From Micromonospora purpureochromogenes (GTDB lineage Bacteria > Actinomycetota > Actinomycetes > Mycobacteriales > Micromonosporaceae), in assembly GCF_900091515.1 (NCBI RefSeq), contig NZ_LT607410.1, positions 1,116,001-1,180,000 of the forward strand: a stretch of DNA of 64,000 nucleotides. The letters run 5' to 3'. The notes beneath the pieces were generated by a model. That model did not search any database and had not been told where the DNA came from. It saw nothing but the letters and a program-made list of their open reading frames with translations. Positions 27,309 to 35,326 of this stretch are shown piece after piece (position 1 is the first letter of the stretch; each line of letters begins with the position of its first letter). Made by a program: the position numbers and the translations under genes.

Positions 27309-27476
27309 TCAGGTCATCAGGCTGGTGAGGAAGTCGCCGAGCCCCTGGGCGAGAGCCATCAGCGCCGCCCCGATCCCCTTGAACATCTGCGCGGCGCCGT
27401 CCGGCCGGAACGCCATGAAATAGATCAGGAAGGCGACGAAGCCCCAGAGCAGCAGCTTCTTCACGAATACCGGCAT
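27309..27476 (-). CDS. Small single-pass membrane protein
   Basis: 55 residues beginning MPVFVKKLLLWGFVAFLIYFMAF, so a positively charged N-terminus and one membrane helix, followed by an amphipathic Gly/Ala/Leu-rich stretch (MFKGIGAALMALAQGLGDFL). No family recognised. A strong GGGAGGGACG ribosome site precedes the ATG at 27476. It is convergent with the PrsW gene. Confidence 0.68.
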   Translation of the reverse strand: MPVFVKKLLLWGFVAFLIYFMAFRPDGAAQMFKGIGAALMALAQGLGDFLTSLMT

Positions 27477-27505
27477 CGTCCCTCCCCAGGGCGCTGGACG
27501 TGCCT

Positions 27506-27524
27506 GGCTTCCCGCCGGGAAGCC
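27506..27524. terminator. Hairpin between the GroES-like gene and the small membrane gene
   Basis: GGCTTCCC-GCC-GGGAAGCC, an 8-bp stem with a 3-nt loop, about 70 nt past the stop of the minus-strand GroES-like gene. Confidence 0.5.
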
Positions 27525-27595
27525 CCACAAACGGCGGCACTCCCCGCGCGCGGGCGCGGCCGGTGCGCGGCGGCGCGCGGTCGGGACGCGGACCG

Positions 27596-27943
27596 CTACA
27601 GGTAGAGGCCGGTTTTGCCGGTGGGATCGGTCTCCACCCGCTCGGCGGCGACGGCGTGCACGTCGCGCTCGCGGAGCAGGACGTACCCCCGGCCGTGCAG
27701 CTCGACCTCCGAGCGGTCGTCGGGGTCGAAGAGCACCCGGTCGCCGGAGACGATCGCGCGGACGTTGGGCCCGACCCCCACCGTGGTCGCCCAGGCCAGC
27801 CGCTTGCCCACGGCGGCGGTGGCCGGGATCACGATGCCGGCGGTGGAGCGGCGCTCACCCTCGCTGCCCTCCACCCGCACCAGCACGCGGTCGTGCAGCA
27901 GCCGGATCGGCAGGCCGGAGTCGAGGTTCTGATCGGCGGTCAC
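27596..27943 (-). CDS. GroES-like co-chaperonin family protein
   Basis: 115 residues. The core matches GroES: LHDRVLVRVEGSEGERRSTAGIVIP at the N-terminus, VGVGP and DRVLFDPDDRSEVELHGRGYVLLRERDVHAV at the end. Unlike a housekeeping GroES it has N- and C-terminal extensions and stands alone, without groEL or CIRCE. It may be a specialised paralogue. GTG 27943 has TAGCGT 6 nt upstream, so the transcript is probably leaderless. Confidence 0.85.
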   Translation of the reverse strand: MTADQNLDSGLPIRLLHDRVLVRVEGSEGERRSTAGIVIPATAAVGKRLAWATTVGVGPNVRAIVSGDRVLFDPDDRSEVELHGRGYVLLRERDVHAVAAERVETDPTGKTGLYL

Positions 27944-28102
27944 GCGAAGACGCTACCGCGTGCCCGGGGGCGGTCGTCGCCGTGGTTGAGCGGTGCTGGG
28001 CGGGGGCAATGTGTGGCGGAACTGCCCTACGGTGTCGCTGTCGGACGTACCCTGTCCGGACCGTCGTCCTGGGCGGCCCGGTTTCATCCTGAGGAGGTGC
28101 GC

Positions 28103-29398
28103 TTGAGCCGCTTCGAGCGGGTACGCGGTCGGCTCCGCCGCGCGTACGAGTCCGGGCGGGAGTCGGTGCGCTCCAGTCGTTCCGCCGACGACGTACCCGA
28201 GGAGGCCCAGGTCGCCTCGCCGGCGTCCCCGGGGCCGGCCGCGCCGAGGTCGGCGACGGTGGTCGGCGCGGAGCCGCCCGCCGCCCTGCACACCTCGACC
28301 AGCAGCCGCGACGACGCGGACGTGCCGCACGCGCTGCGGATCGCCGCCGCCTGGTCGTGGCGGCTGATCGTGATCGGTGTGGTCACCTGGGCGGTGCTGA
28401 AGATCGTCGGCACGATCAGCATCGTGATCATCCCGCTGGCGGTGGCGCTGCTGCTCTCGGCGCTGCTCGCGCCGGCCGTCGGCTGGCTGCTCATGGCGCG
28501 CTTCCCCCGGTCGCTGGCGACGGCCGTGGTGCTGGTCGGCGGCCTGGCGGCGGTGGTCGGCACGCTGACCCTGGTGGTGAACGAGTTCATCCAGGGCGTG
28601 CCGCAGCTGAGCGACAAGTCGTCGCAGGGCGTACGGCAGATCCAGAACTGGCTCAAGACCGGCCCGCTGCACCTCTCCGACGGCCAGTTGGAGCGGTACA
28701 TCGACGAGGCGCAGGCCTGGGTGAACGGCAACACCGAGAAGTTCACCAGCGGCGCGATCTCCACCGCGAGCACGCTGGCCGAGGTGCTCACCGGCACCAT
28801 CCTGGTGCTCTTCGCCACCTTCTTCTTCCTGCGTGACGGCAACAACATCTGGCGCTTCCTGGTCCGGCTGCTGCCGGTGGCCGCCCGCTGGAAGGTCGAC
28901 GACGCCGGCCGGGCCTCCTGGGCCACGCTCGGCGCGTACGTGCGGGCCACGGTGCTGGTCGCCTTCATCGACGCGGTCGGCATCGGGATCTTCCTGGTCA
29001 TCTTCGACGTGCCGTTCGCGTTCCCGCTGGCCGCGCTGGTCTTCCTCGGCGCGTTCATCCCGATCGTCGGCGCCGCGCTCTCCGGCATCGTGGCGGTGCT
29101 GGTGGCGCTGGTCGACAGCGGCCCGGTGACCGCGTTGATCATTCTGGGTGCGGTGATCGGGGTGCAGCAGGTCGAGGGGCACATCCTCCAGCCGCTGATC
29201 ATGGGACGGGCGGTGGCCATCCACCCGCTCGCGGTGATCATCGGGATCGCGGCCGGCGTGGTGCTGGCCGGCATCACCGGCGCGCTGGTGGCGGTGCCGC
29301 TGATCGCGGTGCTCAACACCGCCGTCCGCCGGCTGGCCGCGCGTACCGTCCCGGACACCCCGCCGGACGCGGTGGTGGTCGCCTCCCACGCGCCCTGA
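28103..29398 (+). CDS. AI-2E family transporter (permease)
   Basis: About 431 residues. A charged N-terminal tail (~85 residues) is followed by about eight hydrophobic segments. The family pattern includes the central extracytoplasmic helical region and the conserved FIPIVGAALSGIVAVLVALV and HILQPLIMGRAVAIHPLAVI stretches. Family members include TqsA and sodium/proton antiporters; the substrate is not determined here. GAGGAGG (28091-28097) directly precedes a TTG start at 28103; GTG 28097 overlaps the ribosome site and is less likely. Confidence 0.83.
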   Translation: MSRFERVRGRLRRAYESGRESVRSSRSADDVPEEAQVASPASPGPAAPRSATVVGAEPPAALHTSTSSRDDADVPHALRIAAAWSWRLIVIGVVTWAVLKIVGTISIVIIPLAVALLLSALLAPAVGWLLMARFPRSLATAVVLVGGLAAVVGTLTLVVNEFIQGVPQLSDKSSQGVRQIQNWLKTGPLHLSDGQLERYIDEAQAWVNGNTEKFTSGAISTASTLAEVLTGTILVLFATFFFLRDGNNIWRFLVRLLPVAARWKVDDAGRASWATLGAYVRATVLVAFIDAVGIGIFLVIFDVPFAFPLAALVFLGAFIPIVGAALSGIVAVLVALVDSGPVTALIILGAVIGVQQVEGHILQPLIMGRAVAIHPLAVIIGIAAGVVLAGITGALVAVPLIAVLNTAVRRLAARTVPDTPPDAVVVASHAP

Positions 29399-29414
29399 CC
29401 GCGCAGACCCGCAA

Positions 29415-29447
29415 ACGGGCCCGTCCCCTTCCGGGGGGCGGGCCCGT
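29415..29447 (+). terminator. Strong hairpin terminator
   Basis: A 14-bp stem (29415-29428 with 29434-29447, one G-T pair) begins 17 nt after the AI-2E transporter stop. The spacer from here to 29576 shows nothing else. Confidence 0.75.
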
Positions 29448-29576
29448 CGCGTCGCGGGCCCTGCCTCCTCGCCGCCCGCGCCGCCGTTCGCGGCGTGTCG
29501 CGGCTTCCCGATCGGGCGACGCGGCCGGTTGCGGCGCGCACAACCGGGCGCGCCGGACGGCGCGGGCAGTGGGCGG

Positions 29577-31745
29577 TCAGGCCTTGGCGAGGCGTTCGAG
29601 GGCGCCGCGGGCCACGTCGGGGCGGGTGGTGTACCAGAACGGGGGGAGCGAGCGGCGCAGGAACGGCCCGTAGCCGCGCGCCGTCTCCAGCCGCGAGTCG
29701 AGCACCGCGACCACACCCCGGTCGCCGGTGGCCCGGATCAGCCGGCCCACCCCCTGGGCCAGCCGGACGGCCGCGATCGGCACGCTGACCGCCGCGAAAC
29801 CGGAGCCGCCACCGGCGTCCACCGCCGCCGCCCGGGCGGCGGCCAGCGGCTCGTCCGGGCGCGGGAAGGGCAGCCGGTCGATCACCACGAGCTGGCAGGC
29901 GTCGCCGGGGACGTCCACCCCCTGCCAGAGCGACATCACCCCGAACAGGCAGCTCGACCGCTCCTCCCGGAACCGGCGGACCAGCAGCGGCAGCGCCTCC
30001 TCGCCCTGGAGCAGCACCGGCAGGTCGGTCCGCGCGCGCAGCAGCTCCGCGGCCTGCTGCGCCGCCCGCCGGGAGGAGAAGAGCCCGAGGGTACGGCCGC
30101 CGAGCGCGCCGACCAGCCCCAGCAGCTCCTCGCCCGCCGCCTCGGGCAGCCCCGACACGCTCGGGCGGGGCAGGTGCGCGGCGACGTAGAGGATGCCCTG
30201 CCGGGCGTAGTCGAACGGGGAGCCGACGTCCAGCGACCGCCAGCCCGGGCCCTCGGTGGCGGGCACGGTGCCGGTCGCGGCCCGGCTGCCCGCGGCGACC
30301 GCCACCCCGGCCTCCGAGCCGGCGCCCGGCGTGACGCCCGGCCGGCCGGCGGCGGCGGTCACGGCCATCGCGGCGGCGGCCGGCGACGGCGGGGCGGGCG
30401 GGGGAGCGTCCAGTCCCAACGCCCGGGCCACCGTGTCGAAGCGCCCGCCCAGCGCCAGCGTGGCCGAGGTGGCGACCACGGTGCGTTCGTCGTACAGGTG
30501 GGTGGCGAGGGTGCCGGCGACCGACAGCGGCGCGACCACCAGCGCCCGGCGGCTGCCGTTCTCCGGCTTCTCCACCCAGGCCACGTCGTGGTCGGCCTCC
30601 TCCAGCAGCCGCTGGGCGGTGGTGGAGAGCTCGTCCAGCACCGCCTTGGCCTGCTGCTTGCGCACCGGGTCCGGGTCGTCGGCCTTGATGTCGCCGATCG
30701 CGTCCAGCGCGGCCCGGGTCGCCGCGTCGAGCAGCGTGCACGCCTCGCGCAGCGGGGCCGGCAGCCCGGCGGTGATCCGCCCGGCCGGCGCCTCCGCCAG
30801 CCCGACGGCGAGCGCGTCGCCGGCCTCGGTCAGCCGCTCGGCGACGTCCGGTCGCAGCAGCGGCCGGGCCCGCCGGGCGGACCGGTCGACCAGCTCCGGG
30901 ACCAGCTCGGCCTGGGCCGCCGAGGAGACCCGGTCGGCCAGCTCGTGCGCCTCGTCGACGATGAGCAGCTTGTGCGGCGGCACGATGTGCCGGCCGGCGA
31001 TCATGTCGACGGCGAGCAGGCTGTGGTTGGTGACCACGATGTCGGCCTCCCGGGCCCGGGCCCGGGACGCCTCGGCGAAGCACTCCTGGCCGAACGGGCA
31101 GCGGGACGCGCCGACGCACTCCCGCGCCGGCATGGAGACCAGCCGCCAGGCCTGGTCGTCGACGCCCGGGTCCAGCTCGTCCCGGTCACCGGTGGCCGTC
31201 TCCTCGGCCCAGTCGCGCAGCCGCTGGACCTGCTTGCCCAGCCGCCCGGCCTCGCCGAGCCACTTGGTGCCGCCCCCGGGCCGCGCCGCCGGGGCGTCGA
31301 AGAGGGTGTCCTCCGGCTCCTCCTCGGTGGAGTTGTCCAGCCGGGCCAGGCAGAGGTAGTGGTGTCGGCCCTTGAGCACCGCGAAGGTGGGCCGCCGGCC
31401 GAGCAGCGGCTCCACCGCGTCGGCCAGCCGGGGCAGGTCGTGGTCGACCAGCTGGGACTGCAACGCCAGGGTGGCGGTGGAGACCACCACCGGGCCGTCG
31501 ACGGTCAGCGCGGGGGCGAGGTAGGCCAGGGACTTGCCGGTGCCGGTGCCCGCCTGCACCAGCAGGTGCTCGCCGGAGCCGATGCTCCGCTCGATCGCCT
31601 CGGTCATCTGCTGCTGGCCGGGGCGGGCCGCGCCACCGGGCACCGCGCCGACCGCGGCGGCCAGCAGCTCGCCGCCGCTGGACCGGGCGCCCCGACGCCG
31701 GCCGCGGGGGGTGGCGGAACCGGTGGCGGTGCGCGGCGGAGTCAC
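29577..31745 (-). CDS. ATP-dependent DNA helicase, DinG/XPD family
   Basis: 722 residues. An XPD-like Fe-S superfamily 2 helicase: Walker A QAGTGTGKS (Lys71), DEAH box IVDEAHELADR, and a set of four Cys in HYLCLARL and ECVGASRCPFGQECF placed for a 4Fe-4S cluster. C-terminal motifs LWQGVDVPGD and QGVGRLIRATGDRGVV correspond to motifs V and VI. It would unwind DNA or R-loops during repair. GTG 31745 has TACCGT 6 nt upstream. There is a Gly/Ala-rich insert around residues 445-495. Confidence 0.9.
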   Translation of the reverse strand: MTPPRTATGSATPRGRRRGARSSGGELLAAAVGAVPGGAARPGQQQMTEAIERSIGSGEHLLVQAGTGTGKSLAYLAPALTVDGPVVVSTATLALQSQLVDHDLPRLADAVEPLLGRRPTFAVLKGRHHYLCLARLDNSTEEEPEDTLFDAPAARPGGGTKWLGEAGRLGKQVQRLRDWAEETATGDRDELDPGVDDQAWRLVSMPARECVGASRCPFGQECFAEASRARAREADIVVTNHSLLAVDMIAGRHIVPPHKLLIVDEAHELADRVSSAAQAELVPELVDRSARRARPLLRPDVAERLTEAGDALAVGLAEAPAGRITAGLPAPLREACTLLDAATRAALDAIGDIKADDPDPVRKQQAKAVLDELSTTAQRLLEEADHDVAWVEKPENGSRRALVVAPLSVAGTLATHLYDERTVVATSATLALGGRFDTVARALGLDAPPPAPPSPAAAAMAVTAAAGRPGVTPGAGSEAGVAVAAGSRAATGTVPATEGPGWRSLDVGSPFDYARQGILYVAAHLPRPSVSGLPEAAGEELLGLVGALGGRTLGLFSSRRAAQQAAELLRARTDLPVLLQGEEALPLLVRRFREERSSCLFGVMSLWQGVDVPGDACQLVVIDRLPFPRPDEPLAAARAAAVDAGGGSGFAAVSVPIAAVRLAQGVGRLIRATGDRGVVAVLDSRLETARGYGPFLRRSLPPFWYTTRPDVARGALERLAKA

Positions 31746-31865
31746 CGTGCGACGGTACCCGCCGACGCCGACACCGGGCGCGCCACCCGGCCGGGTGGGA
31801 TACCCGATCGTGACCGGTTACTTCCGCGCAGCGACCCTTGGGCGGAATCGGTTAGGGTGCGACTC

Positions 31866-32372
31866 ATGCCGAGCGACGTGGTCCGTGTGATCTACCGCAA
31901 GTACGACGGCAGCGCCCACCGCGACTACCCGGCCCGCCGGCTCACCGAGGACGACCTGGGCGTCTGGCTGGGCGTGCCGGCCGGCACCGAGTCGGTCTAC
32001 CACGGCCGGCCCTCGGTGGAGCAGATCCCCTTCGTGCTCCTGGTGCCGCACGACGCCTGGTGGACGGGCATGTTCAACCCGCCGCCGCGGACCAGCGAGG
32101 TCTACTGCGACATCACCACCCCGGCGCGGTGGGAGGGCGACGACACCGTGCACCTGTTCGACCTGGACCTGGACGTGGTGCGCCGGCGCGCCACGGGGGC
32201 GGTCGAGCTGCGCGACGAGGACGAGTTCGCCGAGCACCGGGAGCGGTTCGGCTACCCCGACGACCTGGTGGCCGAGGCGGAGGCGGCGTCGCGCTGGCTG
32301 CTCGGCGCGCTGGGCGACGGCACCGAGCCGTTCGCCACGTCGTACCGGAAGTGGCTGGCCCTGGTGCTCTGA
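31866..32372 (+). CDS. DUF402 family protein
   Basis: 168 residues. It has the DUF402 look: an early VIYRKYDGSAHRDYPARRL, then VYCDITTPARWEGDDTVHLFDLDLDVVRR with clustered acidic residues for metal binding, and DEDEFAEHRERFGYPDDL. The characterised relatives are nucleoside tri- and diphosphatases and FomD-like hydrolases; the substrate here is unknown. TAGGGT lies 7 nt before the ATG (leaderless). It is divergent from the helicase. Confidence 0.82.
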   Translation: MPSDVVRVIYRKYDGSAHRDYPARRLTEDDLGVWLGVPAGTESVYHGRPSVEQIPFVLLVPHDAWWTGMFNPPPRTSEVYCDITTPARWEGDDTVHLFDLDLDVVRRRATGAVELRDEDEFAEHRERFGYPDDLVAEAEAASRWLLGALGDGTEPFATSYRKWLALVL

Positions 32373-32379
32373 GCCGGGC

Positions 32380-33348
32380 TCACCAGCCCTGCGGCCAGCC
32401 GTCCCCGGCGCCGATCTCCGCCACCCGGGTCAGCTTGTTCGGATTGAGCTGGTTGAAGATGCCGGTGATCCGCCCGCCGTCCACGGCGAACGCGGCGACC
32501 AGCCGCTGCATCCGCCCGTCGGACCGGGTGGTCTCGATCTGCAATCCGAGCGCCCCGTCCACCAGCACGGGCCGGGCGCGCACCCGGTGGCCGAAGCGGG
32601 CGGCCTGGCCGAAGAGGCCGAGGGTGAACCGGGCGACCTTGTCGGCCCCGGCGATCGGGTTGCGGGCCGCCGCGGCGTGCCCGCCGCCGTCGCCGATCAG
32701 CACCACGTCCGGCGCCAGCACCCGCAGCAGCCCCGCCAGGTCGCCGGACTGGGTGGCGGCCACGAAGGCGGACACCACCCGCCGCTGCTCGGCCAGGTCG
32801 GCGGTGTGCCGGGGCGCGTCCGAGGTGTTGATCGCGCGACGGGCCCGGGAGGCGAGCTGCCGGGCCGCCTCCGGGCTGGTGCCGAGCGCCTCGGCGATCT
32901 GGCCGAACGGCACCGCGAAGACGTCGTGCAGCACGAAGGCCACCCGCTGCTCGGGGGTGAGCCGTTCCAGCACCACCAGCAGGGCGGTGCCGAGCTGGTC
33001 GCGGCGGACGGCCCGCTCGGCCGGATCGGGGGCGAAGCCGTCCGGCTCCGGGGCCGCGCCCAGCGGGGTCACCAGCGGCTCGGGCAGCCACTGCCCCGGG
33101 TACGTCTCCCGGCGTACCCGGGCGGAGCGGAGCAGGTCGAGGCAGATCCGGGCGCAGGTGGTGGTGAGCCAGCCGCCCAGGTGCCGCACCTCGGCGCGGG
33201 CGGCCGGGTCGCCGAGGGCGCCGGCGTAGCGCAGCCAGGTCTCCTGCACGGCGTCCTCGGCCTCGCTCCGGCTGCCCAGCATCCGGTACGCCACCGCCAT
33301 CAGCCGCCCACGTTCGGCCTCGAACTCGCTCACCGCGTCCACCGTCAC
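32380..33348 (-). CDS. sigJ: ECF41-type RNA polymerase sigma factor (SigJ-like)
   Basis: 322 residues from GTG 33348, which has GGGAGG 5-6 nt upstream. Sigma region 2 (AVAYRMLGSRSEAEDAVQETWLR) and region 4 (PEQRVAFVLHDVFAVPFGQIAEALGTSPEAARQLASRARR) are followed by a SnoaL-like C-terminal domain, which replaces an anti-sigma factor in this group. The ECF41 motifs DGGG and N-P-x-x-DKV appear as DGGGHAAAARNPIAGADKV. The usual neighbouring carboxymuconolactone decarboxylase or oxidoreductase target is absent. Confidence 0.88.
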   Translation of the reverse strand: MTVDAVSEFEAERGRLMAVAYRMLGSRSEAEDAVQETWLRYAGALGDPAARAEVRHLGGWLTTTCARICLDLLRSARVRRETYPGQWLPEPLVTPLGAAPEPDGFAPDPAERAVRRDQLGTALLVVLERLTPEQRVAFVLHDVFAVPFGQIAEALGTSPEAARQLASRARRAINTSDAPRHTADLAEQRRVVSAFVAATQSGDLAGLLRVLAPDVVLIGDGGGHAAAARNPIAGADKVARFTLGLFGQAARFGHRVRARPVLVDGALGLQIETTRSDGRMQRLVAAFAVDGGRITGIFNQLNPNKLTRVAEIGAGDGWPQGW

Positions 33349-33444
33349 AGTCGCCTCCCCACCCGACGGCATTCTCCCCGCCCACCGGATGCCCCACCGC
33401 CCCAAAACGTGACACCCACTCCCGCGAGCCCGGTCCACCAACGC

Positions 33445-33505
33445 GCACTTTCCGGGAAGGAGTGGCCTCGCAGCGCCTCGAGGCCACTCCATTCTCTGAA
33501 AGTGC
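33445..33505. repeat. 61-nt compound palindrome
   Basis: Outer arms GCACTTTC (33445-33452) and GAAAGTGC (33498-33505); inner perfect 12-bp arms GGAGTGGCCTCG (33459-33470) and CGAGGCCACTCC (33479-33490), loop of 8. It lies between the divergent sigma-factor and PPK2 genes. Confidence 0.7.
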
Positions 33506-33581
33506 ACGGATCTTGGGAGGGGTGGGAGGGGTGGGTGGTGCTCGGGAGGCGGAGGGGGGCGAGGTGGGCGATGATCGCGGG

Positions 33582-34565
33582 ATGAGCGCAGTCGATGGAT
33601 CGGACATCGTGCCACCCGAGGGCGGAAAGATGCGGGACCTGCTCCGGGTCTCACCGGGGGCGGTCGACCCGCGTACGGTCGATCCCCGCTCGACCCCGGG
33701 GCTGCCGGCGACGGCCGGCGGTGGCCGGGCGCGCAAGGCCTGGGCCCGGGAGCAGGTCGAGCTGCTCGGCGCGGAGCTGGGCGAACAGCAGGAGATGCTC
33801 TTCGCCACCGCGAAGGCCGCCGGCGAGCCGGACGCGCCCGCGTCGGCGCCCACCACGGGCGGCGCGGAGCTGGCCCCGGACCGGCCGGGCCGGGTGCTGC
33901 TGGTGCTCCAGGCGATGGACTGCGGCGGCAAGGACGGCACGGTCAAGCGGGTGGCGGGCGCGATGAACCCGCTGGGCCTGCACATCCGCTCGTTCGGCCC
34001 GCCCACCGAGGAGGAGCTGCGGCACGACTTCCTCTGGCGGATCCGGCGGGCGCTGCCTCCGCCCGGCTACGTGGGCGTGTTCAACCGCTCACACTACGAG
34101 GACGTGCTGGTGGCCCGGGTGGCGGAGCTGGTCCCGGAGGCCACCTGGCGGGCCCGGTACGACGAGATCAACGCCTTCGAGCACGAGCTGGTCGACGCCG
34201 GGGTGACCCTGGTCAAGGTGATGCTGCACATCTCCCGCGAGGAGCAGGGCGAGCGGCTGCTGGAGCGGCTGACCGACCCGCGCAAGCACTGGAAGTACAA
34301 CCCGTCCGACCTCGATTCCCGGGCCCGCTGGGACGACTACCAGGCCGCGTATGCCGAGGCGCTCCAGCGGTGCGGCACGGAGGTCGCGCCCTGGTTCGTG
34401 GTGCCGGCGGACCGCAAGTGGTACCGGGACTGGGCCGTGGCCCACCTGCTGCGGGAGACGTTCGCCGGTCTGCATCTGGGGTATCCGGCTGCCGGTTTCG
34501 ACGTCGAGCGGGAGCGCGAGCGGTTGCGGGCCGACGATGAAGGGGTGAAGGTGAACGGCGGGTGA
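33582..34565 (+). CDS. ppk2: Polyphosphate kinase 2 family protein
   Basis: 327 residues. The P-loop of PPK2 enzymes is modified to MDCGGKDGTVKRV, followed by SFGPPTEEELRHDFLWRI with the lid Arg and FNRSHYEDVLVARV (the second Walker-like Asp region), then KHWKYNPSDLDSR. It transfers phosphate between polyphosphate and nucleotides. It heads a phosphate cluster, just before DUF47 and Pit. ATG 33582 has GATGAT 6 nt upstream. The stop codon lies within a PHO box. Confidence 0.9.
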   Translation: MSAVDGSDIVPPEGGKMRDLLRVSPGAVDPRTVDPRSTPGLPATAGGGRARKAWAREQVELLGAELGEQQEMLFATAKAAGEPDAPASAPTTGGAELAPDRPGRVLLVLQAMDCGGKDGTVKRVAGAMNPLGLHIRSFGPPTEEELRHDFLWRIRRALPPPGYVGVFNRSHYEDVLVARVAELVPEATWRARYDEINAFEHELVDAGVTLVKVMLHISREEQGERLLERLTDPRKHWKYNPSDLDSRARWDDYQAAYAEALQRCGTEVAPWFVVPADRKWYRDWAVAHLLRETFAGLHLGYPAAGFDVERERERLRADDEGVKVNGG

Positions 34566-34582
34566 ACGAGCGGTGAATCGGG
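34550..34582 (+). promoter_or_regulatory. PHO box (PhoP site), three 11-nt units
   Basis: GGTGAACGGCG, GGTGAACGAGC and GGTGAATCGGG are head-to-tail 11-nt repeats (reverse complement of the GTTCACC PHO box of actinobacteria). The array straddles the ppk2 stop and lies upstream of the DUF47-pit operon. Confidence 0.72.
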
Positions 34583-34627
34583 CCTGACCAGGGGTGGGCC
34601 GGGGAATGCCCGGTTTTCCCATGTCCT

Positions 34628-34633
34628 TAGCAT
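34628..34633 (+). promoter_or_regulatory. Possible -10 of the DUF47-pit operon
   Basis: TAGCAT stands 62 nt before GTG 34696 and 45 nt after the PHO box. No clear -35, which is usual for activator-dependent promoters. Confidence 0.35.
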
Positions 34634-34695
34634 GCCCAGAGCAGACGCCCCGACGGCGTCGGCCACCCTTCCACCGACACGACGAGGTCCGTGCT

Positions 34696-35322
34696 GTGAA
34701 GTTTTCCTTCCGTCCCACCGAGGGCGCCTTCTACGAGCTCTTCACCAGGGCCGCGCAGAACCTGGTGAAGGGCACCGAACTGCTGAACGAGCTGGCCCTG
34801 CCCGGCGTCGACGTCCAGTCGGTGAGCGAGCGGCTGACCGAGGTCGAGCACGACAGCGACCAGATCACCCACGAGCTGTACAAGAAGATCAACTCGACGT
34901 TCATCACGCCGTTCGACCGGGAGGACATCTACCGGCTCGGGTCGCTGCTCGACGACGTGATGGACCACCTCGAGGCGGTCGGCGACCTGCTCTACCTGTA
35001 CGGCCTGACCGCGTTGCCGTCGCTGCCGCGCGAGCTGCACGAGATGGTCAGCGTGCTCGACCAGCAGGCCAAGCTGACCGCCGACGCCATGCCGCGGCTG
35101 AAGTCGATGAAGGATCTCGAGGACTACTGGATCGAGTGCAACCGGCTGGAGAACGAGGGCGACCGGATCAACCGGCAGTTGCTGGTCCGGCTCTTCTCCG
35201 GTGAGTACGACGCGCTCACCGTGCTGAAGATGAAGGAGGTCGCCGACGAGCTGGAGGCCGCCTGCGACGCCTTCGAGCACGTGGCCAACACCGTCGAGAC
35301 CATCGCGGTCAAGGAGTCCTGA
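34696..35322 (+). CDS. DUF47 family (PhoU-like) Pit accessory protein
   Basis: 208 residues, all helical, starting MKFSFRPTEGAFYELF at GTG 34696. It carries the DUF47 pattern: EVEHDSDQITHELYKKINSTFITPFDREDIYRL, later IECNRLENEGDRINRQLL, the paired E(x)xxD metal motifs of PhoU-like proteins. It is encoded 4 nt before pit; this pairing is standard and the protein is thought to regulate the transporter. Confidence 0.93.
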   Translation: MKFSFRPTEGAFYELFTRAAQNLVKGTELLNELALPGVDVQSVSERLTEVEHDSDQITHELYKKINSTFITPFDREDIYRLGSLLDDVMDHLEAVGDLLYLYGLTALPSLPRELHEMVSVLDQQAKLTADAMPRLKSMKDLEDYWIECNRLENEGDRINRQLLVRLFSGEYDALTVLKMKEVADELEAACDAFEHVANTVETIAVKES

Positions 35323-35326
35323 TCCT

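Noticed and set aside
28084..31119. A 1011-codon minus-strand open frame
   Set aside because: It lies antisense to the AI-2E transporter and out of frame with the helicase. Both of those have clear family motifs; this frame is Arg/Gly/Pro-rich and has none.
29529..32372. A 947-codon plus-strand frame ending in the DUF402 protein
   Set aside because: Only the last 168 codons are real; the rest is antisense to the helicase. The start was placed at 31866 by the -10 spacing and family match.
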